Origin: Clostridium beijerinckii
Lineage (GTDB): Bacteria > Bacillota > Clostridia > Clostridiales > Clostridiaceae
Assembly: GCF_018223745.1 (NCBI RefSeq)
Contig: NZ_CP073653.1
Coordinates: 3,190,001 to 3,254,000 of the forward strand
Direction: 5' to 3'
DNA: 64,000 nucleotides
The notes below the pieces were generated by a model that was not told the DNA's origin, ran no database searches, and worked only from the letters and a program-made list of their open reading frames with translations. The first letter of the stretch is position 1. Every line of letters starts with the position of its first letter. Below are positions 17,808 to 26,751 of the stretch, piece by piece. A program made the position numbers and the translations under genes.

Positions 17808-19139
17808 TTATATTGATTTCTTTTCAATTTTACTTTCTTCAAGTTCCATCAAGAATGAAGGCTTTATAGTTAAGAATCCTTTTTCATTATTGCATATACC
17901 TGCCCAATCTAAAATCGCAAAAATTACAAAGCCTGGGCCAAATGCACTTTGTCCTTCTTTCACTCCATGTACCTTATGTGCTACATAGCCTTCCACAGAA
18001 TTCAATGGAAGCTTATCATTTCCAAGTCTGGCGCCCTTTGATCTAGCACTTCCTTTTGGTGCTTTTCCTCCATTATTTATTACAACTTCTACGGCTGCAT
18101 TAAATGCTTCCCATGTTAATTGATCTGGAACTGGTATTTTAGGTGAAACGAGTCCATTTTTATTTGAATCGTAACTTATTTCACAAGAATCACCTCTAAA
18201 TAATTTAATGGATGCATGTCCACCAGATTCATCTAACTTTTCTCTAATTTTTCTTGTAACAAGATTTCCTATACATACATCATTTCTATTTATATCTATG
18301 GTCACTTTATCTCGCTTTTCTTCCATTTCACTTTCATTATTAATTTCTTTTTCTCCTAATTTAATTTCTTCTACATTATTTATAATTTCTCTATCAATAT
18401 TCTTACTTTTAATATTTTCTTTTATTAGACCCGAATTCATTGAATTACATTTCAAATTTTGTTTTTCTTCAATCTGCTTTATATGATTTTCTTTTACATC
18501 TTTACTAACACATGTATAAGACTTTAATTCATAATATAGCTCAATAATCTCACCTGCTGCAAATACTTTAGGAGAATTACTTATAAGCTTTTCTATCGTT
18601 TTGTTTAAGGTATATCTATTAATAACTTTTACATTCTCTGAGTGAACTTCCATTTTCTTTATAATGCATCTTTCACTAAAAACTATAATTGACTTTACTA
18701 ACTTTTCGTCAACTTTCAATAATTTTATTAAGTATTTTATATGAGTATTGTTTTGCTTTATTGGATTATAAAACTTTTCCTTCTGTCCGTTCTTTAAAGT
18801 TTGCATCCAATACTTGCTTTTTTCATCTCCAAAGATCCAACCACTATAATTTTTTGATTCTAAAACATAAATTCCTGTCTCGTGTAAATATATTAAATCA
18901 ATCTCTGTTGTTTCTCCATTTTCTTTCGGTAAATATACATTAGTAAGTATTCTATGCTCCCCTTTTATTTTTTCTAAAATATTGAAGGATAGATATTCTC
19001 CATATTTGCCCTTGTCCATCATAACTCCAAAGAAACCATTGCCTGATTCTTTTTTGTAATTACTTTTATCATACTTACTCTTTTTTAATGTTAAAGCAAT
19101 AATAATTACTAAAATTATTATAATATATAACCCTATCAT
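17808..19139 (-). CDS. Membrane-anchored NERD-domain protein with unknown C-terminal domain
   Basis: 443 aa. A single N-terminal membrane helix (2-19) is followed by a NERD nuclease-related domain (~45-165) with the residues LPKENGETTEIDLIYLHETG and YVLESKNYSGWIFGDE, which match the acidic/ESK core of this restriction-like fold. A Lys/Glu-rich linker (~205-285) leads to a compact C-terminal domain (~290-430) with a Gly-rich centre (KGSARSKGARLGNDKLPLNS) and FGPGFVIFAILDWAGIC, which I do not recognise. The NERD part suggests nucleic acid binding or cutting near the membrane; the function is unknown. Confidence 0.8.
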   Translation of the reverse strand: MIGLYIIIILVIIIALTLKKSKYDKSNYKKESGNGFFGVMMDKGKYGEYLSFNILEKIKGEHRILTNVYLPKENGETTEIDLIYLHETGIYVLESKNYSGWIFGDEKSKYWMQTLKNGQKEKFYNPIKQNNTHIKYLIKLLKVDEKLVKSIIVFSERCIIKKMEVHSENVKVINRYTLNKTIEKLISNSPKVFAAGEIIELYYELKSYTCVSKDVKENHIKQIEEKQNLKCNSMNSGLIKENIKSKNIDREIINNVEEIKLGEKEINNESEMEEKRDKVTIDINRNDVCIGNLVTRKIREKLDESGGHASIKLFRGDSCEISYDSNKNGLVSPKIPVPDQLTWEAFNAAVEVVINNGGKAPKGSARSKGARLGNDKLPLNSVEGYVAHKVHGVKEGQSAFGPGFVIFAILDWAGICNNEKGFLTIKPSFLMELEESKIEKKSI

Positions 19140-19398
19140 ATAATTTCTCTCCCTTTACCCTTAATTTAGCAATCAAATAATTAAATTACATATTCTATAC
19201 ATAGTAACTATATTTTAACATAAATAATTAATGCTTATATAAAGTTTTATCAAAAAATCATTTTGCCCTCAAGCCCTCATATTTACTACAACTCATAACG
19301 CTGTTGCTTGTGCTCAGTACCACATTGCCCATGGGTAGACATTTTAGCGTTTTTAATTATCTATCCTATACGGTACATTTTATATCTCATAGTCTCCC
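19140..19398. other. Intergenic with degenerate repeat
   Basis: Contains at 19195-19250 a weak copy of the dispersed terminator repeat (TAACTATATTTTAACATAAA...) and a GC-richer patch around 19265-19345 unlike its surroundings. That patch may be the scar of a mobile element, but I cannot identify one. Confidence 0.3.
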
Positions 19399-19878
19399 AT
19401 GATTTTTATATTTACTATATTTAAGTCTTACCATAGATTTTCTATGGTATATAACTATTACTCAACCCATGAATTAACCTTTACATGTGATAGAGGAACT
19501 TATAGTGGACATGTTGTAGGCAGTGATTTTGTCTTCAATAAAAATGGTGGTGCATATAATCTTTATATACATGGAAAACCAAGTACACAAGAAGTTTTAT
19601 TAGGAAATGGAATCTTTGATGGTGGAAATGATGATGAAAAAGCCATCAAAGCACAGGTTTGTGCAGCCTTTAACAGACATGTTATGCTTGATCCTGCACA
19701 CTGGAATAACTCAGCCTATTTCTATAAAGAAGCTCCTGCAAATTACTTTGCAAAATTCTGGCATGATCATTCTTATGAAAACAAATCATATGGCTTCTGC
19801 TATGATGATGTTTTCGACTTCAGCAGCACATTGCATGTAGCTGACCCTAAGTATGCAATAATTAATGTAGGTTGGTAA
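19399..19878 (+). pseudogene. 5'-truncated GH64 beta-1,3-glucanase
   Basis: The frame encodes only the C-terminal third of a GH64 laminaripentaose-producing glucanase: GKPSTQEVLLGNGIFDGG, KAQVCAAFNRHV, APANYFAKFWHDHS and SYGFCYDDVFDFSSTLH are family hallmarks. The catalytic N-terminal part, a signal peptide and any ribosome site are missing. Family similarity starts near 19455, just after a small hairpin (19430-19450, ACCATAG/CTATGGT). The remaining part has no stop or frameshift, so the truncation looks recent. It lies beside a GH18 and a GH16 gene, so it belongs to a fungal-wall degradation set. Confidence 0.75.
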
Positions 19879-19913
19879 TAAATTAAATAAATTAGACCAT
19901 AAGATTTGTAAAA

Positions 19914-19950
19914 AGATGCTGTATCAAAATTTGATGCAGCACCTTTTTTT
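19914..19950 (+). terminator. Intrinsic terminator behind the GH64 remnant
   Basis: A strong stem, GATGCTGTATCAAA pairing with TTTGATGCAGCACC, followed by seven T. Confidence 0.85.
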
Positions 19951-20002
19951 ATTTTCTTAACTACTTTCATCAAACTAAAATACTTTATATTACATGCAAA
20001 TT

Positions 20003-20036
20003 CAAAAAATGAGCCAAGATAATCTTAGCTCATTCT
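20003..20036 (-). terminator. Intrinsic terminator of the GH18 chitinase gene
   Basis: On the minus strand a stem GAGCTAAGAT/ATCTTGGCTC with a tiny loop, then TTTTTT. It lies 30 bases behind the chitinase stop. Confidence 0.85.
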
Positions 20037-20066
20037 TTTACATAAAACTACAACTCCCTTTATCTA

Positions 20067-21917
20067 TTATTGGATTTGCCATAAAGCTGGTACAGCACTT
20101 GGTTCCCAACCTACTAATGAAGTGTGAGCTTGAATACATTTATAAGTACCGCCATTGTAAGTTACAATATCTCCAACTTTGTATGCATGATTTGCAACCC
20201 ATGCATTGTTAGATTCAGAATCTGTTACAGTTACTGTAACTTTGTTAGAGTTAACAGAATTTGTACTATCATATAGAACCACTGTATAATCATAGCTTCC
20301 CTTAGCCTTATTAGTAATAGCATAAGAAATGCTAACTTCGCCTACACCTGAAGTTAAAGCTCCCGTAGAAGCAACTGTTGTTCCTTCATATATCTTGTAG
20401 CTTGTTGCAGTATTATTTTTTGGAACTACAGCCGTTAAAGTATATGCTCCATTATTTACTGCACTAGCAGATAATATTGCTGGTTGTAATGTGTTATCTC
20501 CTGCTTTTGGAACTGTTACAGTTACTTGATTTGAAGTAACTGTATTGCTTCCATCACTTAATTCAGCTTTGTAGATGTATGCCCCTGGAGCTTTTGATAT
20601 GGCATTATAGTTAAGCGTCTTAGCAGGTTGTCCAGCTGTTAAATTTCCTGAAGCTACTACTGTTGTTCCCTCATAAATTTTATACGAAGTTGCAGTATTA
20701 TAAGCTGGAACTACTGCTGATATAGAATAGCTTCCATTAATAACTTCTGAAGAACTTAGTACTGCTGCATTAAGTTTATTTACAGGTGGAGTTAAATTAT
20801 TAAAATAACCTCTAAAATAATTAGACCAATTAAAGTTTGTATATTGATCCCAATTTATTGACCAAGTCATAAGACCTCTTAAATTAGGATATTTATTGTT
20901 AATCTTATAACTTCCAACTGTTCCACCATTGATTAATCCATCTAAAGCACTTTGTACCTCAGCATTTGAAACATATCCATTTCCAGCAGAATTACAACAT
21001 GGAACACCAATAACTACTTGATCTTGTCTTAATGCTGGGAAGAAATAATTAGAATCATTATTTACATTAAAACCTGTTAAAAGCATATCTGCTAAAGAAG
21101 CATAGAATTCTCCACTTCCCATTGATTGAGCTTTACCATTAATGTCATTTATTGAACCTGAATTATAATATTGCACTTGAAGCCAGTTCAACTCATCTCT
21201 AAGTCCATAGATTACTGGTAAAAATGCTCCAGCTCTGTTATCGACATATGAATTTAATCCACCATAGTACGTATGTCCTAGTTGTACAAAGAATGTTTCA
21301 GGTGCCATAGTTAATACGAATTTACTACCATACTTAGTCTTTAATTGTTTTAAAGCACTAATTGTATTAACTATAACAGGTGTTGTTGGATTTTTAAAAT
21401 CTTTGTCCCCTGCATTTAAATATAGCGAATGTCCTTCAAAATCTACATCTAATCCATCCAATCCATACTTATCAATAATAGTACTTACAGAATTAACAAA
21501 GTTATTAACAGATGTGGAACTTGTTAATTGAACCTCACCATTTTGTCCTCCAATAGATAACAATACTTTTTTTCCTTTACTTTGAAGATATTGAACATCA
21601 CTTTTAAACTCAGTATCTGTTTCATTATATGGGGTGAACTTTATATCCCCCGAAGTAACAGATGTTGGTTCTCCAAATGAAAGGTTAATGACATCAAAGT
21701 TTGATGAAACGTCCTTGAGTTTAATGTCTCCTGACCCATTATTAAAATTGTGCCAGTAGCCTACTAGTACATGATTGGGAATACTACTGCTCGTTACCGC
21801 AGATGCACTATTTGAATTACCTAATACCATTCCTGTAACCATAAGGCTTGCCATAGCCATGACTGAAACTATCTTTTTTAAAAATTTCTTTTTACTCAAC
21901 ACTTTTCTCTCCCTCAC
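20067..21917 (-). CDS. Secreted GH18 chitinase with two Ig-like modules and a CBM5/12
   Basis: 616 aa. Signal peptide 1-40 (cleavage after SASA). GH18 barrel ~45-370 with catalytic motif DGLDVDFE (154-161; Glu161 is the acid) and the SIGG strand at ~121. Two homologous ~90-residue beta modules (~380-468 and ~473-563) share TATSYKIYEGTTV. A C-terminal CBM5/12 (~568-616) has AYKVGDIVTYNGGTYKC and GWEPS. It hydrolyses chitin outside the cell. The layout resembles ChiD-type chitinases. Unlike the GH16 and plus-strand GH18 genes, no CCC(C)A...CGTA pair is visible upstream. Confidence 0.93.
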   Translation of the reverse strand: MRERKVLSKKKFLKKIVSVMAMASLMVTGMVLGNSNSASAVTSSSIPNHVLVGYWHNFNNGSGDIKLKDVSSNFDVINLSFGEPTSVTSGDIKFTPYNETDTEFKSDVQYLQSKGKKVLLSIGGQNGEVQLTSSTSVNNFVNSVSTIIDKYGLDGLDVDFEGHSLYLNAGDKDFKNPTTPVIVNTISALKQLKTKYGSKFVLTMAPETFFVQLGHTYYGGLNSYVDNRAGAFLPVIYGLRDELNWLQVQYYNSGSINDINGKAQSMGSGEFYASLADMLLTGFNVNNDSNYFFPALRQDQVVIGVPCCNSAGNGYVSNAEVQSALDGLINGGTVGSYKINNKYPNLRGLMTWSINWDQYTNFNWSNYFRGYFNNLTPPVNKLNAAVLSSSEVINGSYSISAVVPAYNTATSYKIYEGTTVVASGNLTAGQPAKTLNYNAISKAPGAYIYKAELSDGSNTVTSNQVTVTVPKAGDNTLQPAILSASAVNNGAYTLTAVVPKNNTATSYKIYEGTTVASTGALTSGVGEVSISYAITNKAKGSYDYTVVLYDSTNSVNSNKVTVTVTDSESNNAWVANHAYKVGDIVTYNGGTYKCIQAHTSLVGWEPSAVPALWQIQ

Positions 21918-22075
21918 TTTAAGATTTTATTTATTTTGCCAAAAATATCAGTAAACTGGAACCTTTTTATAAAACATTTAATTTCCCTATTAATATGCAT
22001 ATTGCAATTAGAACATATGAAGGAAGCATAATGATACATAATCTACTATAATACTAGCCATTCACAGTTAAATCT

Positions 22076-22116
22076 AAAAAAGATGACTCCTGAAAAGTAC
22101 AGAAATCATCTTTTAG
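22076..22116 (-). terminator. Intrinsic terminator behind the GH16 gene
   Basis: Stem AAAAGATGA/TCATCTTTT with an 18-base loop and six T on the minus strand. It separates the GH16 transcript from the GH18 gene. Confidence 0.7.
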
Positions 22117-22224
22117 AAGCTGCATAGCCCCTTTTTATAGAGATCTATTTTAAGGTTTATGCTGTCTCTTTTATATACATTTAATCTATTAATATTTATC
22201 CATTACTATACGTAACTTAAAATA

Positions 22225-22350
22225 TTAATCTACAGTATCTTTAAATGCAACAACTTGATTTCTATAACTATCAACCTTAGCCTTTACTTGATTAGTTGTA
22301 AGTGCTGTATCCTTTTCATGGAATACCCAGTCTACATATTCTGCATTTAT
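22225..22350 (-). pseudogene. Coding-like tail behind the GH16 stop, in another frame
   Basis: Directly after the GH16 stop, the +1 frame reads INAEYVDWVFHEKDTALT and continues for about 40 protein-like residues to a stop at 22225. It has no own start or ribosome site. It could be the remnant of a former C-terminal extension, or of another gene fused by deletion. I do not recognise the sequence. Confidence 0.35.
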
Positions 22351-23579
22351 ATTAATACCCATAAAGCAGGAACATTTGATGGTTCCCAGCCTACCAATGA
22401 AGTATGAGCTTGAATGCATTTATAATTCTTACCATTATAAGAAACTATATCTCCAACTTTATATGCAGTATTAGGAGCCCAGCTTCCAGTCGTAGGATTG
22501 CTTGAAGCCTTAGTAGTGGCACTGATAGAATTACTCCAACTGCTTGTTCCATTAGCATTCTTAGCTCTAACAGCATAAGTATGTGTTGAATTTTCAGTTA
22601 AACCACTATTAACATAAGGTGATGTTACATTACTAATAACGTTATTATCAACTTTTAAATCATAACCTGTTGCACCTGATGATGCGTTCCAAGACACATT
22701 AATACTAGATTGATTGCTAGCAGCTGCAGACAATCCACTTGGAACAGCTGGTGCTGTAGGTGCTGGTGTTGGATTATTATCCCCGTGCTGATATACACGA
22801 ACATAATCTACATACATTTTAGCTGGGAATGGAGTTGATCCATCAGGATTACCTGGCCAATTTCCTCCAACTGCTAGATTAAATAATATAAAGAATGGTT
22901 TATGGAACTCTTCAGTACCATTAATATTATTTGCTATGTTAGCTTCTAAATATTGTGTTCCATCTACAAACCATTTTATTGATGAAGCGTCCCATTCAAT
23001 TGAATATACATGATATTGAGTTACATCGATATTAGGTGAAGCAGCGCCATACTGTGCATGCGTATTGTTACCAGTGCTATCCCAATGTATAGTTCCATGG
23101 ATTGCACTTTCATTATTTATATGTTCCATAATGTCTATTTCACCACATTTTGGCCAACTAACTTGAGAAATGTTTTCTCCTAACATCCAAAATGCAGGCC
23201 ATACACCTTGTCCAGCTGGTAACTTCATTCTTGCCTCTACTTTTCCATAAGTCCAATTTTTTAATCCTTGGCTTTTTAAGCGAGCAGAAGTATAATTCAT
23301 CCCATTATAATTTTCTTTTCTTGCTTCTATAACAAGATTTCCATTTTCAATTCTTGCATTTTCAAATCGATTGGTATAATATTCAAGTTCATTATTACCC
23401 CAACCGTCTCCGCCAGTTTCATATTTCCAATTTGACGTATTTATATTTGTTCCATTAAATTCATCACTCCATGCAAGATTCCATCCTGTATCAGCTTTCG
23501 CTGTAACTGTTGGAATAAATGATGAAACCATAAGTGAAGAAATAACTAATGACATAATTAGTTGTTTTTTTCTTTTCAT
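22347..23579 (-). CDS. Secreted GH16 endo-beta-1,3-glucanase with FnIII and CBM5/12
   Basis: 410 aa. Signal peptide 1-28 (TVTAKA). GH16 domain ~32-265 with active site GEIDIME (Glu147, Asp149, Glu152), in the laminarinase-like form with Met between the two acids. An FnIII module (~277-355) and a CBM5/12 (~362-410; AYKVGDIVSYNGKNYKC, GWEPS) follow. It cuts beta-1,3-glucan outside the cell; the chitin-binding module points to fungal walls as substrate. A TATAGGGGGAAT ribosome site precedes the ATG. A sigma-I-like promoter pair lies at 23731-23758. Confidence 0.92.
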   Translation of the reverse strand: MKRKKQLIMSLVISSLMVSSFIPTVTAKADTGWNLAWSDEFNGTNINTSNWKYETGGDGWGNNELEYYTNRFENARIENGNLVIEARKENYNGMNYTSARLKSQGLKNWTYGKVEARMKLPAGQGVWPAFWMLGENISQVSWPKCGEIDIMEHINNESAIHGTIHWDSTGNNTHAQYGAASPNIDVTQYHVYSIEWDASSIKWFVDGTQYLEANIANNINGTEEFHKPFFILFNLAVGGNWPGNPDGSTPFPAKMYVDYVRVYQHGDNNPTPAPTAPAVPSGLSAAASNQSSINVSWNASSGATGYDLKVDNNVISNVTSPYVNSGLTENSTHTYAVRAKNANGTSSWSNSISATTKASSNPTTGSWAPNTAYKVGDIVSYNGKNYKCIQAHTSLVGWEPSNVPALWVLI

Positions 23580-23653
23580 AAAAATTCCCCCTATACCTCT
23601 ATTTATTATTATTAGTAGTAGTTTACTCCCCCCTTATTTACATAAATATTTTA

Positions 23654-23689
23654 TTAAACTTTGTTACCTTTTTGCTGAACTTTTTTCAT
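23654..23689 (-). CDS. Possible 11-residue leader peptide upstream of the GH16 gene
   Basis: An ATG directly follows AGGAGGTGAT, a complete anti-16S match, and opens MKKVQQKGNKV before a TAA. The spacer is short (four bases after AGGAGG). It lies between the putative promoter (23731-23758) and the glucanase start. It may be a leader peptide or only a chance ribosome-binding sequence. Confidence 0.25.
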   Translation of the reverse strand: MKKVQQKGNKV

Positions 23690-23730
23690 ATCACCTCCTA
23701 AATTAATTACTTTTAACGTACACTATATTA

Positions 23731-23758
23731 TACGTAAAAAGATTCTATTTAAGTGGGA
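23731..23758 (-). promoter_or_regulatory. Sigma-I-like promoter of the GH16 gene
   Basis: Minus strand: TCCCACTTAAA as -35 and CGTATAAT as -10, with 24 bases from the first T to the C of CGTA. Sigma-I promoters described in Bacillus and cellulolytic clostridia combine a CCCC-type -35 with a CGAA/CGTA -10. A similar pair stands before the plus-strand chitinase. Confidence 0.45.
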
Positions 23759-23866
23759 TAAATTATAAATCAGAACAAATTATACATTTATTGTATAATT
23801 GAATGCATGAAAGATCATTACTCTTTCTGAGACACACTTGAATAAAATTGTTATTACTAAAATTAC

Positions 23867-24619
23867 CTATACATTAGATCCATTAAAAAAATCTTGTATA
23901 TATTCCTTTGAATACGTAAATTCTGTTTTAAATATCAAGCTTACTACAATTATGAATTTCCTATTTCTCTCAATGGTTCTTTTATGTACCTGAACCATTG
24001 ACACTAATTCCTTTAACGGAATGGATTTATTTCGAATCAATTTTCCATATAAGTACTCATTATCACATAATTCTTTTGCAATTTTTATACACATAATAAT
24101 AGAGTCCCTGTGTTTGGGAATTTCTTCTCCAATATCATATATGTTTATATTAAACTCACTCAACTTTTTTTGAAAGAATTCCATTTCATCCTGTGTTTCT
24201 ATATTCTCATATTGATTAAATGAATTAGATCTTAAATATTTTTCCTCAAAATTAATTTCATCTTCATTTTCAAAATAAGTAAATGGATATGCTTTTTCTT
24301 CTTTTTCACTTTTTCTATAATAATCTATAATTCTACTTCTTATTATCATGTCACAGTAAGCGAAAAAGTTTTTTCCTTTATTTTCATCATAATTATCTAA
24401 CGCCTCATTAAAAGCTATCATTCCTATACTAAATATATCGCTGTACCTTATATCTTCATATTTTTTTGATACTTTAGACACAGACTTACCTATAAATGGT
24501 AAATACTCTTTTATCAATTTATCTTTTAATTTAACGTCACCGTTTCTAATTCTTTCTATGTATCCATATATTGATTTGTTATCTTTAGTATCATCATAAA
24601 ATAGTTTACTATCTGACAA
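23867..24619 (-). CDS. sigI: Alternative RNA polymerase sigma-I factor
   Basis: 250 aa. The N-terminal half is a sigma-70 region 2 (YSDIFSIGMIAFNEALDNYDENKGKNF, then YCDMIIRSRIIDYYRK). The C-terminal half is the SigI-specific DNA-binding domain (LSEFNINIYDIGEEIPKHRD and VHKRTIERNRKFIIVVSLI). In Clostridium thermocellum such factors are each paired with an RsgI anti-sigma protein carrying a carbohydrate-binding domain, and switch on polysaccharidase genes. Here the stretch behind the gene (23580-23866) is non-coding, so no rsgI follows. It sits between GH16 and GH18 genes that carry matching promoters. Confidence 0.85.
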   Translation of the reverse strand: MSDSKLFYDDTKDNKSIYGYIERIRNGDVKLKDKLIKEYLPFIGKSVSKVSKKYEDIRYSDIFSIGMIAFNEALDNYDENKGKNFFAYCDMIIRSRIIDYYRKSEKEEKAYPFTYFENEDEINFEEKYLRSNSFNQYENIETQDEMEFFQKKLSEFNINIYDIGEEIPKHRDSIIMCIKIAKELCDNEYLYGKLIRNKSIPLKELVSMVQVHKRTIERNRKFIIVVSLIFKTEFTYSKEYIQDFFNGSNV

Positions 24620-24866
24620 TACTTTTCCCCCCTACATAATAAATACCTCTTTATACCAATTACCGTAACGACCAAAATGTACCATTCTCATATACTTAAC
24701 TTTGCTCTAATATATAGATTTTATAAATAATAAAACATAATTTATTACACTCCTCTCCTATTAAGTATTTATATTTTACAATATAAGTAATTATATTACA
24801 TTTTATTACATTTGTATATATTGTTGTGGTTAAATTTTAATGTTTTACTAAAAAAAGTTAATTTTG

Positions 24867-24895
24867 CCCCACACAAAAATTACACTTTTCTCGTA
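24867..24895 (+). promoter_or_regulatory. Sigma-I-like promoter of the plus-strand chitinase
   Basis: CCCCACACAAAAA as -35 and CGTATTG as -10, 25 bases from the first C to the C of CGTA. It stands about 200 bases before the chitinase start, leaving a long untranslated leader. Confidence 0.5.
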
Positions 24896-25102
24896 TTGAA
24901 TATAGTACAATCATATATTCTATAAATTTTCTACAGTTTTATTTTTTTACAAAGTAATAGGCAATAAATATAGGCGTGAAATATTTTATTGTTTATTACG
25001 CAATAGAAAATTCTCTATTACTGTTTTAAGGGGGTGAACAATTTATTATTAAAGTTACTTTCCAAAAAATTTCAATGATTATATGAGAGGGGTTGATGTG
25101 TT

Positions 25103-26677
25103 TTGAAACACGTAACATTAAAAAAATTTCTTGCTTTTTTTGTAGTCTTTCTACTTACATTCACGCAAATAACACTAATTCCTAAAGCAGCAGAAAAATC
25201 TGATAAAAAAAATGTTGTAGTTTATTTTCCTAATTGGGGTACCTACAATACAGCTCACAGCAGTATATCTGTTGATCAATTACCTTGGGACAAGGTCACT
25301 GTAATCAATCATGCATTCTTTGAAGTAGATTCAAGCTTTAAACTCAATTCTACTGATTCTTATGCAGATTTTGATAAATCTTTCTCACATTCTGAAGGTT
25401 GGGATGCAGATAAACTTAGAGGACACATGGGTGAATATAAGTATTACAAATCTCAATACCCAAATGTAAAGGTGCTTATATCAGTAGGCGGATGGACAAG
25501 GGGTGCTAATTTCCATGCAATGGCATCAAGTTCTAGTTCTCGTGCTGTGTTCACAAATAGTGTGGTAGATTTTCTAAAAAAATATCCTTTCATAGATGGA
25601 ATTGATATCGACTGGGAATTCCCTGGTATTGATAGAAAAGCCGATCCAAACGACCAATTTGATAAAGGTTGCCCAGGTGGACCAGAGGACAAACAAAACT
25701 TTACTTCACTTCTTCGTGAAATACGTAAAGCTTACAATGATAATGGATTGTCTAATAAAATGCTTACAATAGCAGCACCATCTGGATATGATAAAGCACA
25801 ATATACTGAACCTAACGTTTACGCTCAATACTTAGATTTTATAAACGTTATGACTTATGATATGCATGGGGCTTGGGAAACAACTACTAATCATCATGCT
25901 GCAATATATCCAAATCCTAATGATCCATCTGGAACTTCTCCTATAGATATAAAAAATAAATATAATACTGATTCAGCAATGAAATTGTACAGGGATACTT
26001 ATAATATACCTGCAAGCAAACTAAATGTTGGAACACCATTCTATTCAAGAGGATGGAAAAATGTTGTGAACAATGGTGGAAACCTACCTGGATTATTTGC
26101 TTCTGCAAATGGTGCACCAGTAGGTACATGGGATAATGCACAATCTCCAGGTGGACAAAACCCTTATTTTAAAATGAAGGAATTGGAAAAAACATCAGGT
26201 TACGTAAAATATAGAGATCCATATGCTAAAGTTCCTTATCTATATAATGCATCACAAGGAATTATGTACACATATGAAGATGAAGAATCTCTTACAGAAA
26301 GATGTAATTATGTATTAAATAACGGTTATGGCGGAATGATTGCTTGGGAAGTTTCAGGAGATGACCCAAATGGATTTCCTTTAACATCTTTAATGGCAAA
26401 CAAACTTGCTGGTGGAAGTAATCCAACTACTCCATCAAACCCAACTACGCCAACAACTCCAACTAATCCAAGTAATCCAACGGATCCGACAAACCCAAGT
26501 GATCCTGGTACTTCTTATCCTGCATGGGATAGTAGTAAAGCTTATGTAAATGGAGATATTGTTTCTTATAACAACAACAATTACAAAGCAAAATGGTGGA
26601 CTCAAGGTGATAAACCTGGTGCTTCTGATGTTTGGGAATTAATTGGAGCCGCTACACCAAGTAATCCAAAATACTAA
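25103..26677 (+). CDS. Secreted GH18 chitinase with CBM5/12
   Basis: 524 aa. Signal peptide ~1-30 (ending IPKAA). GH18 barrel ~35-435 with SVGGWTRG (127-134) and catalytic motif DGIDIDWE (165-172; Glu172 acid), subfamily A type with the long insertion. A Pro/Thr/Asn linker of about 35 residues leads to a C-terminal CBM5/12 (~478-520) with the YKAKWWTQGDKPG signature. The start is TTG at 25103 behind GAGAGGGG; the paralogous leader at 26752 has ATG at the same place, which supports it. It degrades chitin outside the cell, probably as an endo-acting enzyme. Confidence 0.94.
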   Translation: MKHVTLKKFLAFFVVFLLTFTQITLIPKAAEKSDKKNVVVYFPNWGTYNTAHSSISVDQLPWDKVTVINHAFFEVDSSFKLNSTDSYADFDKSFSHSEGWDADKLRGHMGEYKYYKSQYPNVKVLISVGGWTRGANFHAMASSSSSRAVFTNSVVDFLKKYPFIDGIDIDWEFPGIDRKADPNDQFDKGCPGGPEDKQNFTSLLREIRKAYNDNGLSNKMLTIAAPSGYDKAQYTEPNVYAQYLDFINVMTYDMHGAWETTTNHHAAIYPNPNDPSGTSPIDIKNKYNTDSAMKLYRDTYNIPASKLNVGTPFYSRGWKNVVNNGGNLPGLFASANGAPVGTWDNAQSPGGQNPYFKMKELEKTSGYVKYRDPYAKVPYLYNASQGIMYTYEDEESLTERCNYVLNNGYGGMIAWEVSGDDPNGFPLTSLMANKLAGGSNPTTPSNPTTPTTPTNPSNPTDPTNPSDPGTSYPAWDSSKAYVNGDIVSYNNNNYKAKWWTQGDKPGASDVWELIGAATPSNPKY

Positions 26678-26751
26678 TTAAATAATAACATTTAAGTGGG
26701 AACGTATAATTTATATACATTTCAAAAATATATAGAAGGAGTTGATGTATT

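Noticed and set aside
19260..19350. GC-richer patch that might be the end of an IS605/IStron element
   Set aside because: No transposase, no matching other end and no clear hairpin of that family.
19607..19840. Second plus-strand frame inside the GH64 remnant
   Set aside because: It is an out-of-phase shadow of the GH64 frame.
26400..26520. Repeated PSNP/PTTP codons that could look like a tandem repeat locus
   Set aside because: This is the Pro/Thr/Asn linker of the chitinase, ordinary for such enzymes.
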